Shown here one piece after another: positions 1 to 8,463 of a stretch of DNA of 64,000 bases. Source of the DNA: Vulcanisaeta moutnovskia 768-28 (lineage in GTDB: Archaea; Thermoproteota; Thermoprotei; Thermoproteales; Thermocladiaceae); contig NC_015151.1 of NCBI RefSeq assembly GCF_000190315.1, forward strand, positions 372,001 through 436,000. The letters are read 5' to 3'. The notes beneath the pieces are model-generated. The model searched no databases. It was not told where the DNA came from and worked only from the letters and a program-made list of their open reading frames with translations. Numbering within the stretch: position 1 is the first letter of the stretch; every line of letters starts with the position of its first letter. The translations under genes and the position numbers were made by a program.

Positions 1-528
1 AACATAATAACTATTTGCCCGCATGGATATAATACCTTCAAGAATGAATATCCGAAGATAGACTCATGGATGAGAAATATAAAGGTAATGCACCACTCAG
101 AGTTCCTGGAGCAATTAATTAATGAAGGTAAGATAAGGATGAATAAGAATAATATCGTCTTCACGATACATGACCCATGCTATTTGGCCAGACATAATGG
201 TGTTGTTAATCCCCAGAGAAATATTGTTAAGAAACTTGGTGAACTGAGAGAGACGAAGTACCACGGTACACAAACCTTCTGCTGCGGAGCTGGTGGCGCT
301 AATTACTGGTATGATGTACCTGAGAAGAAGAGAATTAGCCATATAAGGCTTGAGCAGTTAATGGAGACGAATGCCCAAACGATAGTCACACTATGCCCAT
401 TCTGCAATGCAATGCTCACTGATGCAGCAAGGATTAAGGGTGTTGAAGATAAGGTGAAGATACTAGATATAGCGGAAATTGTTAAGTCATCAATCATTAA
501 GCCGCAGGAGGTTAAAGTTAGTGATTAA
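1..528 (+). CDS. CCG-domain Fe-S oxidoreductase (HdrD/GlcF-like), 3' part
   Basis: The frame is open from the first base, so the gene begins upstream of the window; 175 residues are visible. It starts inside one CCG domain (CPHGYNTFKNEYP) and contains a second nearly complete one: HDPCYLARHN, then FCCGAGG, then CPFCNAML. CCG domains bind a [4Fe-4S]-type cluster in heterodisulfide reductase HdrB/HdrD, glycolate oxidase GlcF and related electron-transfer proteins. The N-terminal ferredoxin part, if present, lies outside. The physiological partner cannot be told from this fragment. The family assignment is firm, the exact role is open. Confidence 0.88.
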   Translation, partial: NIITICPHGYNTFKNEYPKIDSWMRNIKVMHHSEFLEQLINEGKIRMNKNNIVFTIHDPCYLARHNGVVNPQRNIVKKLGELRETKYHGTQTFCCGAGGANYWYDVPEKKRISHIRLEQLMETNAQTIVTLCPFCNAMLTDAARIKGVEDKVKILDIAEIVKSSIIKPQEVKVSD

Positions 529-568
529 ATGTAAAAATTAATTATTACCCCTTGGTTCTTGGTTTTTA

Positions 569-1240
569 GTGAATCGTAGATTAATTGCTATTGGTGCGGA
601 GGCAGTGCTTTATTTAGAGGATTGGCTAGGATTAATTGTCCTTGTTAAGGAGAGAGTACCAAAGGGTTATAGGAGGGCTGAGTTTGATAATTATATTCGC
701 AAGCTAAGGACTATTAATGAGGCCAGAGCTATGATAAGGGCTAGGGAGTTAGGTATACCTGTGCCTAGGATTTATGACGTTGACCCAGTCAACATGAGGA
801 TTAGGATGGAGTACCTTAACGGAATACCACTGGTTAGGTTATTAATGAATAATAGTGAAGATATTAATGACATTATTATCAACTACATAAGGACCATGGG
901 TAATCACATAGGTATACTACATAGGAATGGTATAGTACATGGAGACCCAACGCCTGCCAATGTATTAATTGTTGGGGATAAGCTATACCTAATAGACTTT
1001 GGCTTATCAGAAATGCTTGGCAGGATGCCCATGACGCAAGACATAAGGATGTTGTATAAGTTAGCCCTCGATCTTAACGTAACTCTAAGATCCTTTGAGG
1101 CGTTACGTAAGGATCAAAGTCAGTTCCTGTTCATGGAGTTCCTTAATGGCTATAAAGATGCCATGGGACTTGAATTAGCAGGGAAGGTTCAAGCAATTAT
1201 TAGTAAGATACGGAAGATGGTTAGATACGCCGTTAGATGA
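569..1240 (+). CDS. bud32: KEOPS complex kinase/ATPase Bud32
   Basis: This is a 223-aa stand-alone atypical small kinase of the Bud32/PRPK family, the KEOPS subunit that supports Kae1 in making t6A37 of ANN-decoding tRNAs. An N-terminal GAEAVLY glycine loop, the lysine of LIVLVKER, the catalytic HGDPTPANV motif and the metal-binding DFGLSE are all visible, and the length matches the archaeal family. The start is GTG at 569. Kae1 is not fused to it and is not in the window; another KEOPS subunit, Pcc1, lies 6 kb away. It precedes the uS15 gene on the same strand by 58 nt, but that gene has its own promoter. Confidence 0.93.
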   Translation: MNRRLIAIGAEAVLYLEDWLGLIVLVKERVPKGYRRAEFDNYIRKLRTINEARAMIRARELGIPVPRIYDVDPVNMRIRMEYLNGIPLVRLLMNNSEDINDIIINYIRTMGNHIGILHRNGIVHGDPTPANVLIVGDKLYLIDFGLSEMLGRMPMTQDIRMLYKLALDLNVTLRSFEALRKDQSQFLFMEFLNGYKDAMGLELAGKVQAIISKIRKMVRYAVR

Positions 1241-1267
1241 ATTACATCGATTACTCACGAATAAATA

Positions 1268-1280
1268 AATTTTAAAACTT
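1268..1280 (+). promoter_or_regulatory. TATA-like promoter of the uS15 gene
   Basis: The AT-rich element AATTTTAAAACTT is centred about 25 nt before the GTG at 1299. That spacing places the transcript start at or next to the start codon, so the mRNA is probably leaderless; no Shine-Dalgarno sequence is seen. Confidence 0.6.
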
Positions 1281-1298
1281 CTCTAAATACCGTTAGGC

Positions 1299-1751
1299 GT
1301 GCCTCACCGTAGTAGGCATAAGCGAGGTAGGAGTGCAAGTACAAGGCCTGTGTCTAAGGTAACGCCTTCATGGGTTTCATACACGCAGGAGGAGGTTGAG
1401 CAGTTGGTAATTGAGCTGGCCAAGAGGGGTTTCTCGCCATCAATGATTGGAATAATACTTAGGGATCAATATGGAATACCACTTATTAAGCCAATACTTG
1501 GTAAGAGCATTACTGAGGTTCTCCAGGGACATGGATTAGCTCCGCAAATACCTGAGGACCTAATGAACCTCATCAGGATGGCCGTGAAGATTAGGAAGCA
1601 CCTTGAGGAACATCCAAAGGACTTAAGCGCTAGAAGGGGCTTGAATCTTGTTGAGTCTAAAATACATAGGTTGATTAAGTACTATAAACGTGTTGGTAAA
1701 TTGCCACAAGACTTCACATACACGCCTGAGGCCTTCTCAATGCTTGCATAG
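1299..1751 (+). CDS. rps15: 30S ribosomal protein uS15 (S15)
   Basis: This 150-aa protein has the archaeal/eukaryotic S15 organisation: a basic N-terminal extension ([12 protein letters not shown]), then the S15 core with [12 protein letters not shown] and the [17 protein letters not shown] helix that binds the central domain of 16S rRNA. Length is normal for archaea (about 150). The GTG start is supported by the TATA element 25 nt upstream and by conservation of the N-terminus. It ends 6 nt before the convergent UPF0179 gene. In many archaea this gene sits with a RecJ-like gene, pcc1 and the eS1 gene; here those are 5 kb away on the other strand. Confidence 0.97.
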   Translation: MPHRSRHKRGRSASTRPVSKVTPSWVSYTQEEVEQLVIELAKRGFSPSMIGIILRDQYGIPLIKPILGKSITEVLQGHGLAPQIPEDLMNLIRMAVKIRKHLEEHPKDLSARRGLNLVESKIHRLIKYYKRVGKLPQDFTYTPEAFSMLA

Positions 1752-1757
1752 TGAGGT

Positions 1758-2213
1758 TTAATCCAGTGGTATTACCTCAGCCAGTATGTAATTCTCATTA
1801 TTACACCTAACTCGCCCGGTCTCTTTCACGATCCTTACCTTAGTGCCCTCCTTAAGTACTTCCTCATTGGGTAGGTATTTCCTGGCGTCATTACATGTAA
1901 TTAATGACTTTACGTATGTAATCACAACACCCTCAATAAATAACTTAGTTGGTATGGGTATTACTATTGGAAGCTCCTCAGCGATTATCGGTACCATGTC
2001 CTCACCCGTTAGAAGACACTTATTGGGTTGCGGTAAACCCACGTGCTTAACCTCGGCAATCCTATAAACCCTACCTGGCCTAAGTCTCGCTACGCATATA
2101 TTAAATAATTTACATTGTTTGCATTCATTTGGGATTGAGTATAGTCTAAAGGTCTTGCCGATAACAGCCTGTTCCTTGCCAATCAGTGTCATTACTCTTT
2201 TTATCTCCATCAT
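1758..2213 (-). CDS. UPF0179 family protein
   Basis: This is a 151-aa protein of the archaeal UPF0179 (COG2412) family, whose function is not established. Four cysteines in the N-terminal half (CKQCKLFNICVARLRPG and a later CLLTGE) look like a metal or Fe-S site, and the RPGRVYRI segment is the family signature. The C-terminus (KEGTKVRIVKETGRVRC) resembles a small beta-barrel. Its ATG overlaps the TGA of the upstream M42 peptidase gene (ATGA type), so the two are probably co-translated. Confidence 0.85.
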   Translation of the reverse strand: MMEIKRVMTLIGKEQAVIGKTFRLYSIPNECKQCKLFNICVARLRPGRVYRIAEVKHVGLPQPNKCLLTGEDMVPIIAEELPIVIPIPTKLFIEGVVITYVKSLITCNDARKYLPNEEVLKEGTKVRIVKETGRVRCNNENYILAEVIPLD

Positions 2214-3265
2214 CTCTCACTAATCAACGCCTTATTCCTGACTAAGTCTAGGTTTAGTAACAAGGTTTTTAGTAAATTCTCAACCTGCCTTAGATCGTCA
2301 GTATTAATTAATGATGCTGGTGAGTGTATGTACCTCGCAGGTGTCGAAATAACCAACGATGGCACACCAGCACCGTAAGTATGTATTATCCCTGCATCCG
2401 TACCACCATATGGATTGACCTGCACCTGATACCTAATATTTTTGTCTTCTGCGAGTTCGATAGCCACAGATAATAACTTAGGATTAGCAATCATTGATCT
2501 ATCAAAAGCCCTAAGCGCAGCACCGCCACCAATCCTCGTTATCCAAACATCCTCACTGCTAGTCGGTACATCAGCAGCAACTGTGGTCTCGACAATAAAG
2601 GCTATGTGGGGATTGACCTGATGAACAACAGCATTAATACCCCTAAGACCAACCTCCTCCTGCGTATTCCATGCAAAGTACAGCGATACATCTCCACTCA
2701 CCTTATTCCTAATGTCCTTAAGCGTGTCTATTAAAACCGTACAACCAACCCTATTATCAAACGCCTTACCAATAACCATGGAACCCCTCTGCCTAAAATC
2801 ACCCACGAACGTGCCCGGAGTTCCTGGCATTACACCACTCTTTAAAGCTTCATCCTTACTGCTAAAGCCTGCATCAACATATAACTCCTCAAACTTTGAT
2901 GGAGGCTTCTCCTTACGTAAGTGCGGTGGATCAACACCAACGACACCGACGATATCTCCATCCTTACCCATAAACACTAACTCCCTATCTAAGAGGACCC
3001 AGGGGTCTAAACCACCAATAGGTACTATTCTCAGGAAACCCCTCTGATCAATGTGCGAGATCATTACGCCAACCTCATCCATATGAGCACTAATTAGAAC
3101 CTTAAATGAACCATTACCAACCCTAGCAATTAGGTTGCCCAGATTATCGGCCTTAACCTCATCAGCGTCATTGTTAACTAAACCCCTAATCACGTTTCTA
3201 ACCCTATCCTCAAAACCGGAAGGACCAACCTCCGTCGATAATTGGCTCAACAGATTTATATCCAT
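2210..3265 (-). CDS. M42 family aminopeptidase
   Basis: This 351-aa metallopeptidase belongs to the M42 group (tetrahedral TET aminopeptidases, often misnamed endoglucanase). The two-metal site residues are visible: SAHMDEVG, FDNRVGC, NTQEEVGLRG, and the late HSP in ARYIHSPASL. These cytosolic dodecameric enzymes trim peptides released by the proteasome. The ATG at 3265 is preceded at about 25 nt by a CTTTTAAG element (near 3290), indicating a leaderless transcript. It is the first gene of a two-gene unit with the UPF0179 gene. Confidence 0.93.
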   Translation of the reverse strand: MDINLLSQLSTEVGPSGFEDRVRNVIRGLVNNDADEVKADNLGNLIARVGNGSFKVLISAHMDEVGVMISHIDQRGFLRIVPIGGLDPWVLLDRELVFMGKDGDIVGVVGVDPPHLRKEKPPSKFEELYVDAGFSSKDEALKSGVMPGTPGTFVGDFRQRGSMVIGKAFDNRVGCTVLIDTLKDIRNKVSGDVSLYFAWNTQEEVGLRGINAVVHQVNPHIAFIVETTVAADVPTSSEDVWITRIGGGAALRAFDRSMIANPKLLSVAIELAEDKNIRYQVQVNPYGGTDAGIIHTYGAGVPSLVISTPARYIHSPASLINTDDLRQVENLLKTLLLNLDLVRNKALISER

Positions 3266-3310
3266 ACAAGTACAAGGATTGCTTTAGACTTAAAAGCTTT
3301 GAACCTGTGA

Positions 3311-4357
3311 TTAAGCAAGGTTATAATTCTTTCCCGTGGTAATAAGATTCAGCCTTAAGTCTGTCTTCCTAATTGAATCCCACTTACTGGAGAGCTTAAA
3401 CATAGCCCTCACGGCATCGATGTTCTCAGGAACCACAATACTTTCCTGGTGGACGCCCTGCATGAGGAATAGCTCATTCTGAAACACAGTTATTGAATCC
3501 TCTATGAGTGCATTCTCCATAACATCACCTCTAAGCCTACCGAGATCTCTAGCCCACTCGATTATTTGTGCAAGGGATTCGATCTTTCTTGACGCTGAAT
3601 TGAACAACAATATCCTAGGTGTTTCCTCAAGAATCTTCATAATCTCGCCCTTACTTACCTGGCCATCAAACTCAATATTAACCATGTGCAAGTGCATCAT
3701 TGTTGTGGGTACGGCTACTGCCATGGTAATTATGTCAATGGTCGGTATTACCGTCTGTACATCAGGTCCATGGTGGCTAGGCACTGTGGCTGGATTAAAT
3801 ACTACGTCATTAATCGGCCCCTTCTTAAATTCCCTGGGATCGGCTCCTCTTCTCACTAAATATGCTCTAACTTTCCTTATCTTATAGCCATGTATCAGGA
3901 AGGCGCCTATTAGTCTTGAGAGTGCTGTTGTGTTGCAGCTAACAACCCTAATGAACCTTTTACCAATGGCCATGTCATAATTAGCAAGCGCGTTAAAGCT
4001 TGTGTCAGCAACCTCTGCTTCTTCACCACCCTGAAATATAGCCCTAAGCCCTAGTGGTTCGTATATCTTTGCCTTATTCTCAGCACCAACGCCATCGGGT
4101 GTTGCATCGATGATTACATCAACATTCTTAATAAGGTCATTGATAGTACCTGTAACCCTAATCCCAGCTTTCTCAAATTTATTAACTCTATCCTCATAGG
4201 TATATAGCTTAATGCCCTTACTAATGGCAACTTCACCTTCATAATCTGGCGTCTGTTTAATTACACCGATTAATTCCATGTCGTCCATTCTCATTACTGC
4301 GTCGGCAATTCTCTTCCCAATAGTTCCGTAACCCATTATACCGATTTTAACGGTCAT
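3311..4357 (-). CDS. gap: Glyceraldehyde-3-phosphate dehydrogenase, archaeal type II
   Basis: This 348-aa protein is the archaeal phosphorylating GAPDH, which interconverts glyceraldehyde-3-phosphate and 1,3-bisphosphoglycerate with NAD(P). The Rossmann motif GYGTIGKRIADAV is at the N-terminus, followed by DATPDGVGAENK, and the catalytic cysteine lies in VVSCNTTALSR near residue 140. Length is as usual. It begins 3 nt after the stop of pgk, with GGTGTGAG in front of the ATG acting as a ribosome binding site, so pgk and gap form one operon. In such archaea the enzyme mainly serves gluconeogenesis, though direction cannot be read from sequence. Confidence 0.97.
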   Translation of the reverse strand: MTVKIGIMGYGTIGKRIADAVMRMDDMELIGVIKQTPDYEGEVAISKGIKLYTYEDRVNKFEKAGIRVTGTINDLIKNVDVIIDATPDGVGAENKAKIYEPLGLRAIFQGGEEAEVADTSFNALANYDMAIGKRFIRVVSCNTTALSRLIGAFLIHGYKIRKVRAYLVRRGADPREFKKGPINDVVFNPATVPSHHGPDVQTVIPTIDIITMAVAVPTTMMHLHMVNIEFDGQVSKGEIMKILEETPRILLFNSASRKIESLAQIIEWARDLGRLRGDVMENALIEDSITVFQNELFLMQGVHQESIVVPENIDAVRAMFKLSSKWDSIRKTDLRLNLITTGKNYNLA

Positions 4358-4360
4358 GTC

Positions 4361-5572
4361 TCACACCCAGAATTTTGACTTAGATAATTCGAGGGCCTTA
4401 ATACCGGGTAGGTATGGATCTGCTAGAAATTGAATGAATGCCCTACCACCAGTGGATACGTGGCTTATTCTATTTATTAATCCAAATTTCCTGGCGGACA
4501 TTATTGTGTGACCACCGCCAATTATTGTGAACTGGGCATTATCAACCATGGCCTTTAAAACATCCCTAGTCCCCCTTGAGTACTTATCAATCTCGACTAA
4601 GCCAAGCGGTCCTGTCATTATTGCAATATCGGAGGTCATTATGTACTTACTGAATGTCTCAATGGTTGCTGGGCCTATATCAAGCATTGATTGCGCTTTA
4701 CCTGGTTCAATAATCTTATCGTCTGACTGAACAGCGTCTATCGGAAGTATAATTTTATCGCTGAATAACTTCATAATATCCATTGCGTCATTAATTGTAT
4801 CCTGACCAACCTTAATATTGCTAAGTAGCTTATCGTTACCGTAACTTAAAGCTAAAAATAACTGGCTAACTAAGCCACCAAGTAACACTTTATTAATTAA
4901 TTTTTTACTTAACAGGGTTTTCACAGTCTTCACTGTTTCAGGGATCTTTGCGCCACCTGCTATTAAGACTGTAGAGACACCTCTCGTGTTTAACACCTTA
5001 CCTAATGCATTTACTTCGTTCTCCATGATAAGCCCCATGCAACTTGGTAACACGTATGGAAAGCCAACTATGCTTGGTTGTGACCTGTGTGCTGTGGCAA
5101 AGGCATCAAGTATGAAGTAATTAAATAACGGTGCTAATTTCTTTACTAAATACGTATTTGCGAGTTTTTGAGGCTCTCCTTCAACAACCTCCTCACTAAT
5201 GAACCTAAGGTTATCAAGCATTAATACCTCACCAGGTCTCAATTTATTTACCTCCTCGCGTGCTTTAGGCCCTATTACGTCATCTATGAAATGTACATCC
5301 ATACCAAGGTACTTACTCAATACCTGTGCATGTTTCTCAAGTGATACGAATTCCGGATCTCCCGGTCTACCCTGATGAGTTACTACAACAACAGGCAAAC
5401 CTGAATCCACGAGGTACTTAATGGTCTTTGAGTGAGCCTCTATTCTGTATTCATCAAGTATTTCACCGGAGTCCCTATTTATTGGGACGTTCATGTCAAC
5501 CCTAACTAAAATCCTACCCTTGTTGCATAGGTTTATTGTTGGGAGTGAACTGGGTAAACTGGGTAAACTCAT
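4361..5572 (-). CDS. pgk: Phosphoglycerate kinase
   Basis: This 403-aa protein transfers phosphate between 1,3-bisphosphoglycerate and ADP. Family motifs are in order: RVDMNVPI, THQGRPGDP, MLDNLRF, HRSQPSIVGFP, GGAKIPETVKT, and the C-terminal nucleotide site GGGHT. Length is typical. The ATG at 5572 is preceded directly by GGGTGAT and, about 30 nt upstream, by a TATA element. It is the promoter-proximal gene of the pgk-gap operon and its product uses the substrate made by the downstream gene's product. Confidence 0.97.
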   Translation of the reverse strand: MSLPSLPSSLPTINLCNKGRILVRVDMNVPINRDSGEILDEYRIEAHSKTIKYLVDSGLPVVVVTHQGRPGDPEFVSLEKHAQVLSKYLGMDVHFIDDVIGPKAREEVNKLRPGEVLMLDNLRFISEEVVEGEPQKLANTYLVKKLAPLFNYFILDAFATAHRSQPSIVGFPYVLPSCMGLIMENEVNALGKVLNTRGVSTVLIAGGAKIPETVKTVKTLLSKKLINKVLLGGLVSQLFLALSYGNDKLLSNIKVGQDTINDAMDIMKLFSDKIILPIDAVQSDDKIIEPGKAQSMLDIGPATIETFSKYIMTSDIAIMTGPLGLVEIDKYSRGTRDVLKAMVDNAQFTIIGGGHTIMSARKFGLINRISHVSTGGRAFIQFLADPYLPGIKALELSKSKFWV

Positions 5573-5593
5573 ATCACCCAGTTATGCTTAAGT

Positions 5594-5610
5594 ACTATAT
5601 TTAAAATTTT
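5594..5610 (-). promoter_or_regulatory. TATA-like promoter of pgk-gap
   Basis: On the minus strand AAAATTTTAAATATAGT is centred about 30 nt before the pgk ATG. A short leader carrying GGGTGAT would follow, so this operon may use a ribosome binding site instead of a leaderless start. Confidence 0.55.
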
Positions 5611-5702
5611 CCTACCATAGTAATAATTATAATTATTAATAATTTATAAATTCACGGAAGAAGCAAGATTTTTAATCCGAGGGATCCTATGTAAATGAGA
5701 AC

Positions 5703-6296
5703 ATGATAAGTGATTACATGAAGGGAGGCTTTAAGTTAGTGATTGAGAAAAATAGGTTAAAAGCCATAAGCGAGGCTTTAAATGCAATTGAGGAGGAGTT
5801 CGGTGTTAAGATAATTGTTGATAATGATAAGGGTGAGGTTACGATAACTCCAGGTAATAGTACGAGCTTTGATCAATTAATTAAGGCAAAGAACATAATT
5901 GAGGCGATATCATATGGTTTTGATTATAATGATGCCCAAAACCTAAGGAGTGATGATTATACCCTCGAAATACTAGATCTAAAGGATTATGTAGATAAGG
6001 ATAAGACTAATCACATTAGTAGGATTAAGGCTAGGATCATTGGCGAGGATGGTAGAGCCAAGAAAGTTCTGCAGGAGTTAACGGATACAAACATAGTGAT
6101 TGGTGATAGGTACATAGCAATACTTGGTCTTTATGAGAATGTGAAAATCGCTAGAGAGGCATTGGAAATGCTAATTCGCGGTAGACAACATGCCACGGTA
6201 TATAGGTGGATTCAGAATTGGAGAAGGGAGAGTAGATATAGGGAATTGATGGAGAGATTAAATAGGACTTATTATGAAGGTGAAGAAGAGGGTTGA
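5703..6296 (+). CDS. KH-domain protein of the Krr1/Dim2 (Pno1) family
   Basis: This 197-aa protein has two KH domains. The second (about residues 100-170) has the intact loop IIGEDGRAKK and the family ending RGRQHATVYRWIQ. The first (about 12-80) has lost the GxxG loop (KNRLKAISEAL), as discussed in the findings. Archaeal Dim2 binds the 3' end of 16S rRNA during small-subunit maturation and helps translation initiation factors; the role here is inferred from the family. Its last 25 nt overlap the end of the convergent eS1 ribosomal protein gene. An AGATTTTTAATCC element near 5667-5679 may be the promoter. Confidence 0.85.
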   Translation: MISDYMKGGFKLVIEKNRLKAISEALNAIEEEFGVKIIVDNDKGEVTITPGNSTSFDQLIKAKNIIEAISYGFDYNDAQNLRSDDYTLEILDLKDYVDKDKTNHISRIKARIIGEDGRAKKVLQELTDTNIVIGDRYIAILGLYENVKIAREALEMLIRGRQHATVYRWIQNWRRESRYRELMERLNRTYYEGEEEG

Positions 6297-6934
6297 GATA
6301 CCGTTGTTACTTCTGCAATTTTTACCTCTTCCGTTGGTTTAGTCTCACCACCCGTTGGATACCTTAAGACTTTTATCTTATAAACCTCAACCTTTCTCAG
6401 TGGATATATCCTCTTACCAACAGCAAATAGCTGATTACTAACATCACCATACACCGCAGCCTTAATAAAGCCATTAAAGTCCGCCTTGCTTGAAAGGTCA
6501 TTTAAGGCTTTCATAAACTCCTTCCTAATGGCTCTCTTTTGACTTGACTTACACCTAGTTGGTGTCATTGCTAATATTGTAATTCTTATTAATGCGTTAT
6601 CCGTGGTATTCACATCCTGAATTAATTGAATAAGACTTGAGCCTCTCCTGATTAGGCTCTTCACGTAATCTCTTGTTAATTCCATGCCCTTAAACCTCGT
6701 GTATGCCTTATCCCCCTCAATTCTATCTATTTGGAACCTTAACTTTATGTGTAAGTGACTGAGGTCCTTAGTTATATCAAATAATGTTACCTCTATAGTT
6801 CTGCCAATAAGCGAATCAGGTTCATTGGCAGGCACCTCCCCAATCTCTATGCCATTAAATAATGTAGGTGCATGTATAGTAAACCACTTCTTAATCATCC
6901 ACTTACCTGTCTTAGCCTGTTTTTGTTCTGACAC
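6272..6934 (-). CDS. rps3ae: 30S ribosomal protein eS1 (S3Ae)
   Basis: This archaeal/eukaryotic small-subunit protein is recognised by KWMIKKWFTIHAP, GRTIEVTLFDITKDLSH, YTRFKGMELTRDYVKSL and the C-terminal KRIYPLRKVEVYK. I chose the GTG at 6934 (protein beginning MSEQKQAKTGKW, 220 aa) because an AAATATAAAAAAG element at about 6965-6975 would start transcription near 6943; the longer frame from TTG at 6955 would begin upstream of that point. It lies directly downstream of pcc1 in the conserved archaeal order RecJ-like, pcc1, eS1. The C-terminal extension is rich in Thr and Ser. Confidence 0.93.
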   Translation of the reverse strand: MSEQKQAKTGKWMIKKWFTIHAPTLFNGIEIGEVPANEPDSLIGRTIEVTLFDITKDLSHLHIKLRFQIDRIEGDKAYTRFKGMELTRDYVKSLIRRGSSLIQLIQDVNTTDNALIRITILAMTPTRCKSSQKRAIRKEFMKALNDLSSKADFNGFIKAAVYGDVSNQLFAVGKRIYPLRKVEVYKIKVLRYPTGGETKPTEEVKIAEVTTVSQPSSSPS

Positions 6935-6973
6935 GTTGATCTTATCGATGATCAAAAACCCTTTTTTATATTT

Positions 6974-7237
6974 TTACCTTCGTAACTCATTGAGGGACTC
7001 CATTATGATCTTTAGATTCCTAATGAAGTCATCAATAGTATTATAAACACTTAGTAATTTCTCATTATCAACATGGTAAGTTAATTCATAGGTTAATTTA
7101 TCATCAATGCACTTAATAATTGATGTGAGACCTTGCGGTAACTCTCTCTCGTCAGGCAATAATGAGGAGATGGCTACTTGGCAATCCTCAATGGTTTTCA
7201 TTGCAATCTCTAAGGTAATTCTACCCCTAATTTTCAT
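6974..7237 (-). CDS. pcc1: KEOPS complex subunit Pcc1
   Basis: This 87-aa protein matches the small Pcc1 dimerisation subunit of KEOPS: an N-terminal beta-strand IRGRITLEI, a helix, LPQGLTSIIKCIDDKLTYELTY, and a C-terminal helix with YNTIDDFIRNLKIIMESL that corresponds to the usual N-[ST]-h-x-R-h segment. Pcc1 bridges two Kae1 units in t6A synthesis. The assignment is strengthened by position between the RecJ-like gene, whose end it overlaps by 11 nt, and the eS1 gene, an arrangement conserved in many archaea. Sequence identity in this family is always low. Confidence 0.8.
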   Translation of the reverse strand: MKIRGRITLEIAMKTIEDCQVAISSLLPDERELPQGLTSIIKCIDDKLTYELTYHVDNEKLLSVYNTIDDFIRNLKIIMESLNELRR

Positions 7238-8390
7238 TGATTAAACCCCTTATTACTATTGAGTAATTACTACGTTTAAATACTAAGTCTGCATCCGTAA
7301 CATCCTCATTAAACGCGCAGTTTATCTGTATTGGTTCATTCCCTATTGAGAATGAATGATTCTTATTTTCTACCTGGAAGTTTATGATTGAACATAACCT
7401 ATCAATTAATGTTAATGGTTGAGAACCCTGCCTTATCACTATGTTATCCTTATTTAATTGGTTCATAAGTTCATTAATTATGGATATGTACTTAGTAATT
7501 ATACCATTAATTTCCTTAATACTCTGTGGGTTGAGTATTGGATTCAATAAACCACCTGCGTATTCCCAAAGTACCAACTGGGACTCAACTGCCAATATTG
7601 ACTCTAGCACATCAATATCATTATTATTCCACTTTCTATGCATAAGTACAAGTTTATCAAGGTAATCACCCCTAAATCCAGCTCGAAGCATGAAATCGCT
7701 GATATACTTTAACAGTGTCATTACCTCATCCTCATTAAGCTCATTATACTGAACATCCGTCTTTTTAGCAATAGCCTTTACAAGGCTCCTAGCCTCGGAC
7801 TCATTACCAGTAATGCCAGGTATTACTGGCGAAAAGGCACGTGAGAGTGACACACTTAGCAATAATCTAAGTATGCCAGGTAATGCTGGATAATTAATGG
7901 GTTCAGTGGTTAGCCAACCGTTAAATGACGAAGCATTGTAATTGGGAATTACGGAAAATTCATAGATAATTGCTGTTTCTAAAAATCTTAGTGAATCCTG
8001 GCTTAACTCATTATTTAGCAACTGCCATATTAATTGTGGCATTGAGTCCGTAAACTCAAGATAGACATCAGTATTAACCCACTCAATACCTTCCTTGCCT
8101 ATCATAAATACCCTCTTACCATTAAGTGAGTTTATAAGTTCATTGAGTTTAACAACCGTGGGGGGATCAACAAATAAGATTGAGTTATACCTACTTATCA
8201 CATCCCTTCTTAGGTCATTTAATGATTCCAGTGTCAATAATGTTATATGCGTTAGTAACCCTCTTCTAAATCGTTCTATTAGAATTACTATTGCAGAAAA
8301 TAGGGAATTAATAAATGGTGGAGTTATTATGAGTAAATTATCACTTGAGTTTATTATTGAATCCAAGATGAATCTTCCCCTGGACTTCAC
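7227..8390 (-). CDS. Degenerate RecJ/Cdc45-like DHH-family protein
   Basis: This 387-aa protein carries no intact catalytic motif, but its layout and position match the archaeal RecJ-like (GAN/Cdc45-related) family. The N-terminus NLLIITPPFINSLFSAIVIL takes the place of the HxDxDG start of DHH enzymes; NSILFVDPP keeps one aspartate; the DHH block is missing (VFMIGKEG instead). The later SPVIPGITGNESEARSLV is close to the PxhPGhSGNE segment of archaeal RecJ-like proteins. The GTG start at 8390 sits 27 nt after a TATTAAAAGG element. In archaea these proteins accompany GINS and MCM in the replicative helicase complex. Family membership is inferred from motifs and synteny. Confidence 0.62.
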   Translation of the reverse strand: MKSRGRFILDSIINSSDNLLIITPPFINSLFSAIVILIERFRRGLLTHITLLTLESLNDLRRDVISRYNSILFVDPPTVVKLNELINSLNGKRVFMIGKEGIEWVNTDVYLEFTDSMPQLIWQLLNNELSQDSLRFLETAIIYEFSVIPNYNASSFNGWLTTEPINYPALPGILRLLLSVSLSRAFSPVIPGITGNESEARSLVKAIAKKTDVQYNELNEDEVMTLLKYISDFMLRAGFRGDYLDKLVLMHRKWNNNDIDVLESILAVESQLVLWEYAGGLLNPILNPQSIKEINGIITKYISIINELMNQLNKDNIVIRQGSQPLTLIDRLCSIINFQVENKNHSFSIGNEPIQINCAFNEDVTDADLVFKRSNYSIVIRGLINEN

Positions 8391-8463
8391 AAAAATCCTA
8401 TGTTGTAAAAATCCTTTTAATAATTACTGGAAGTAAGATGGATAAATACAATAAAGGGTAATT

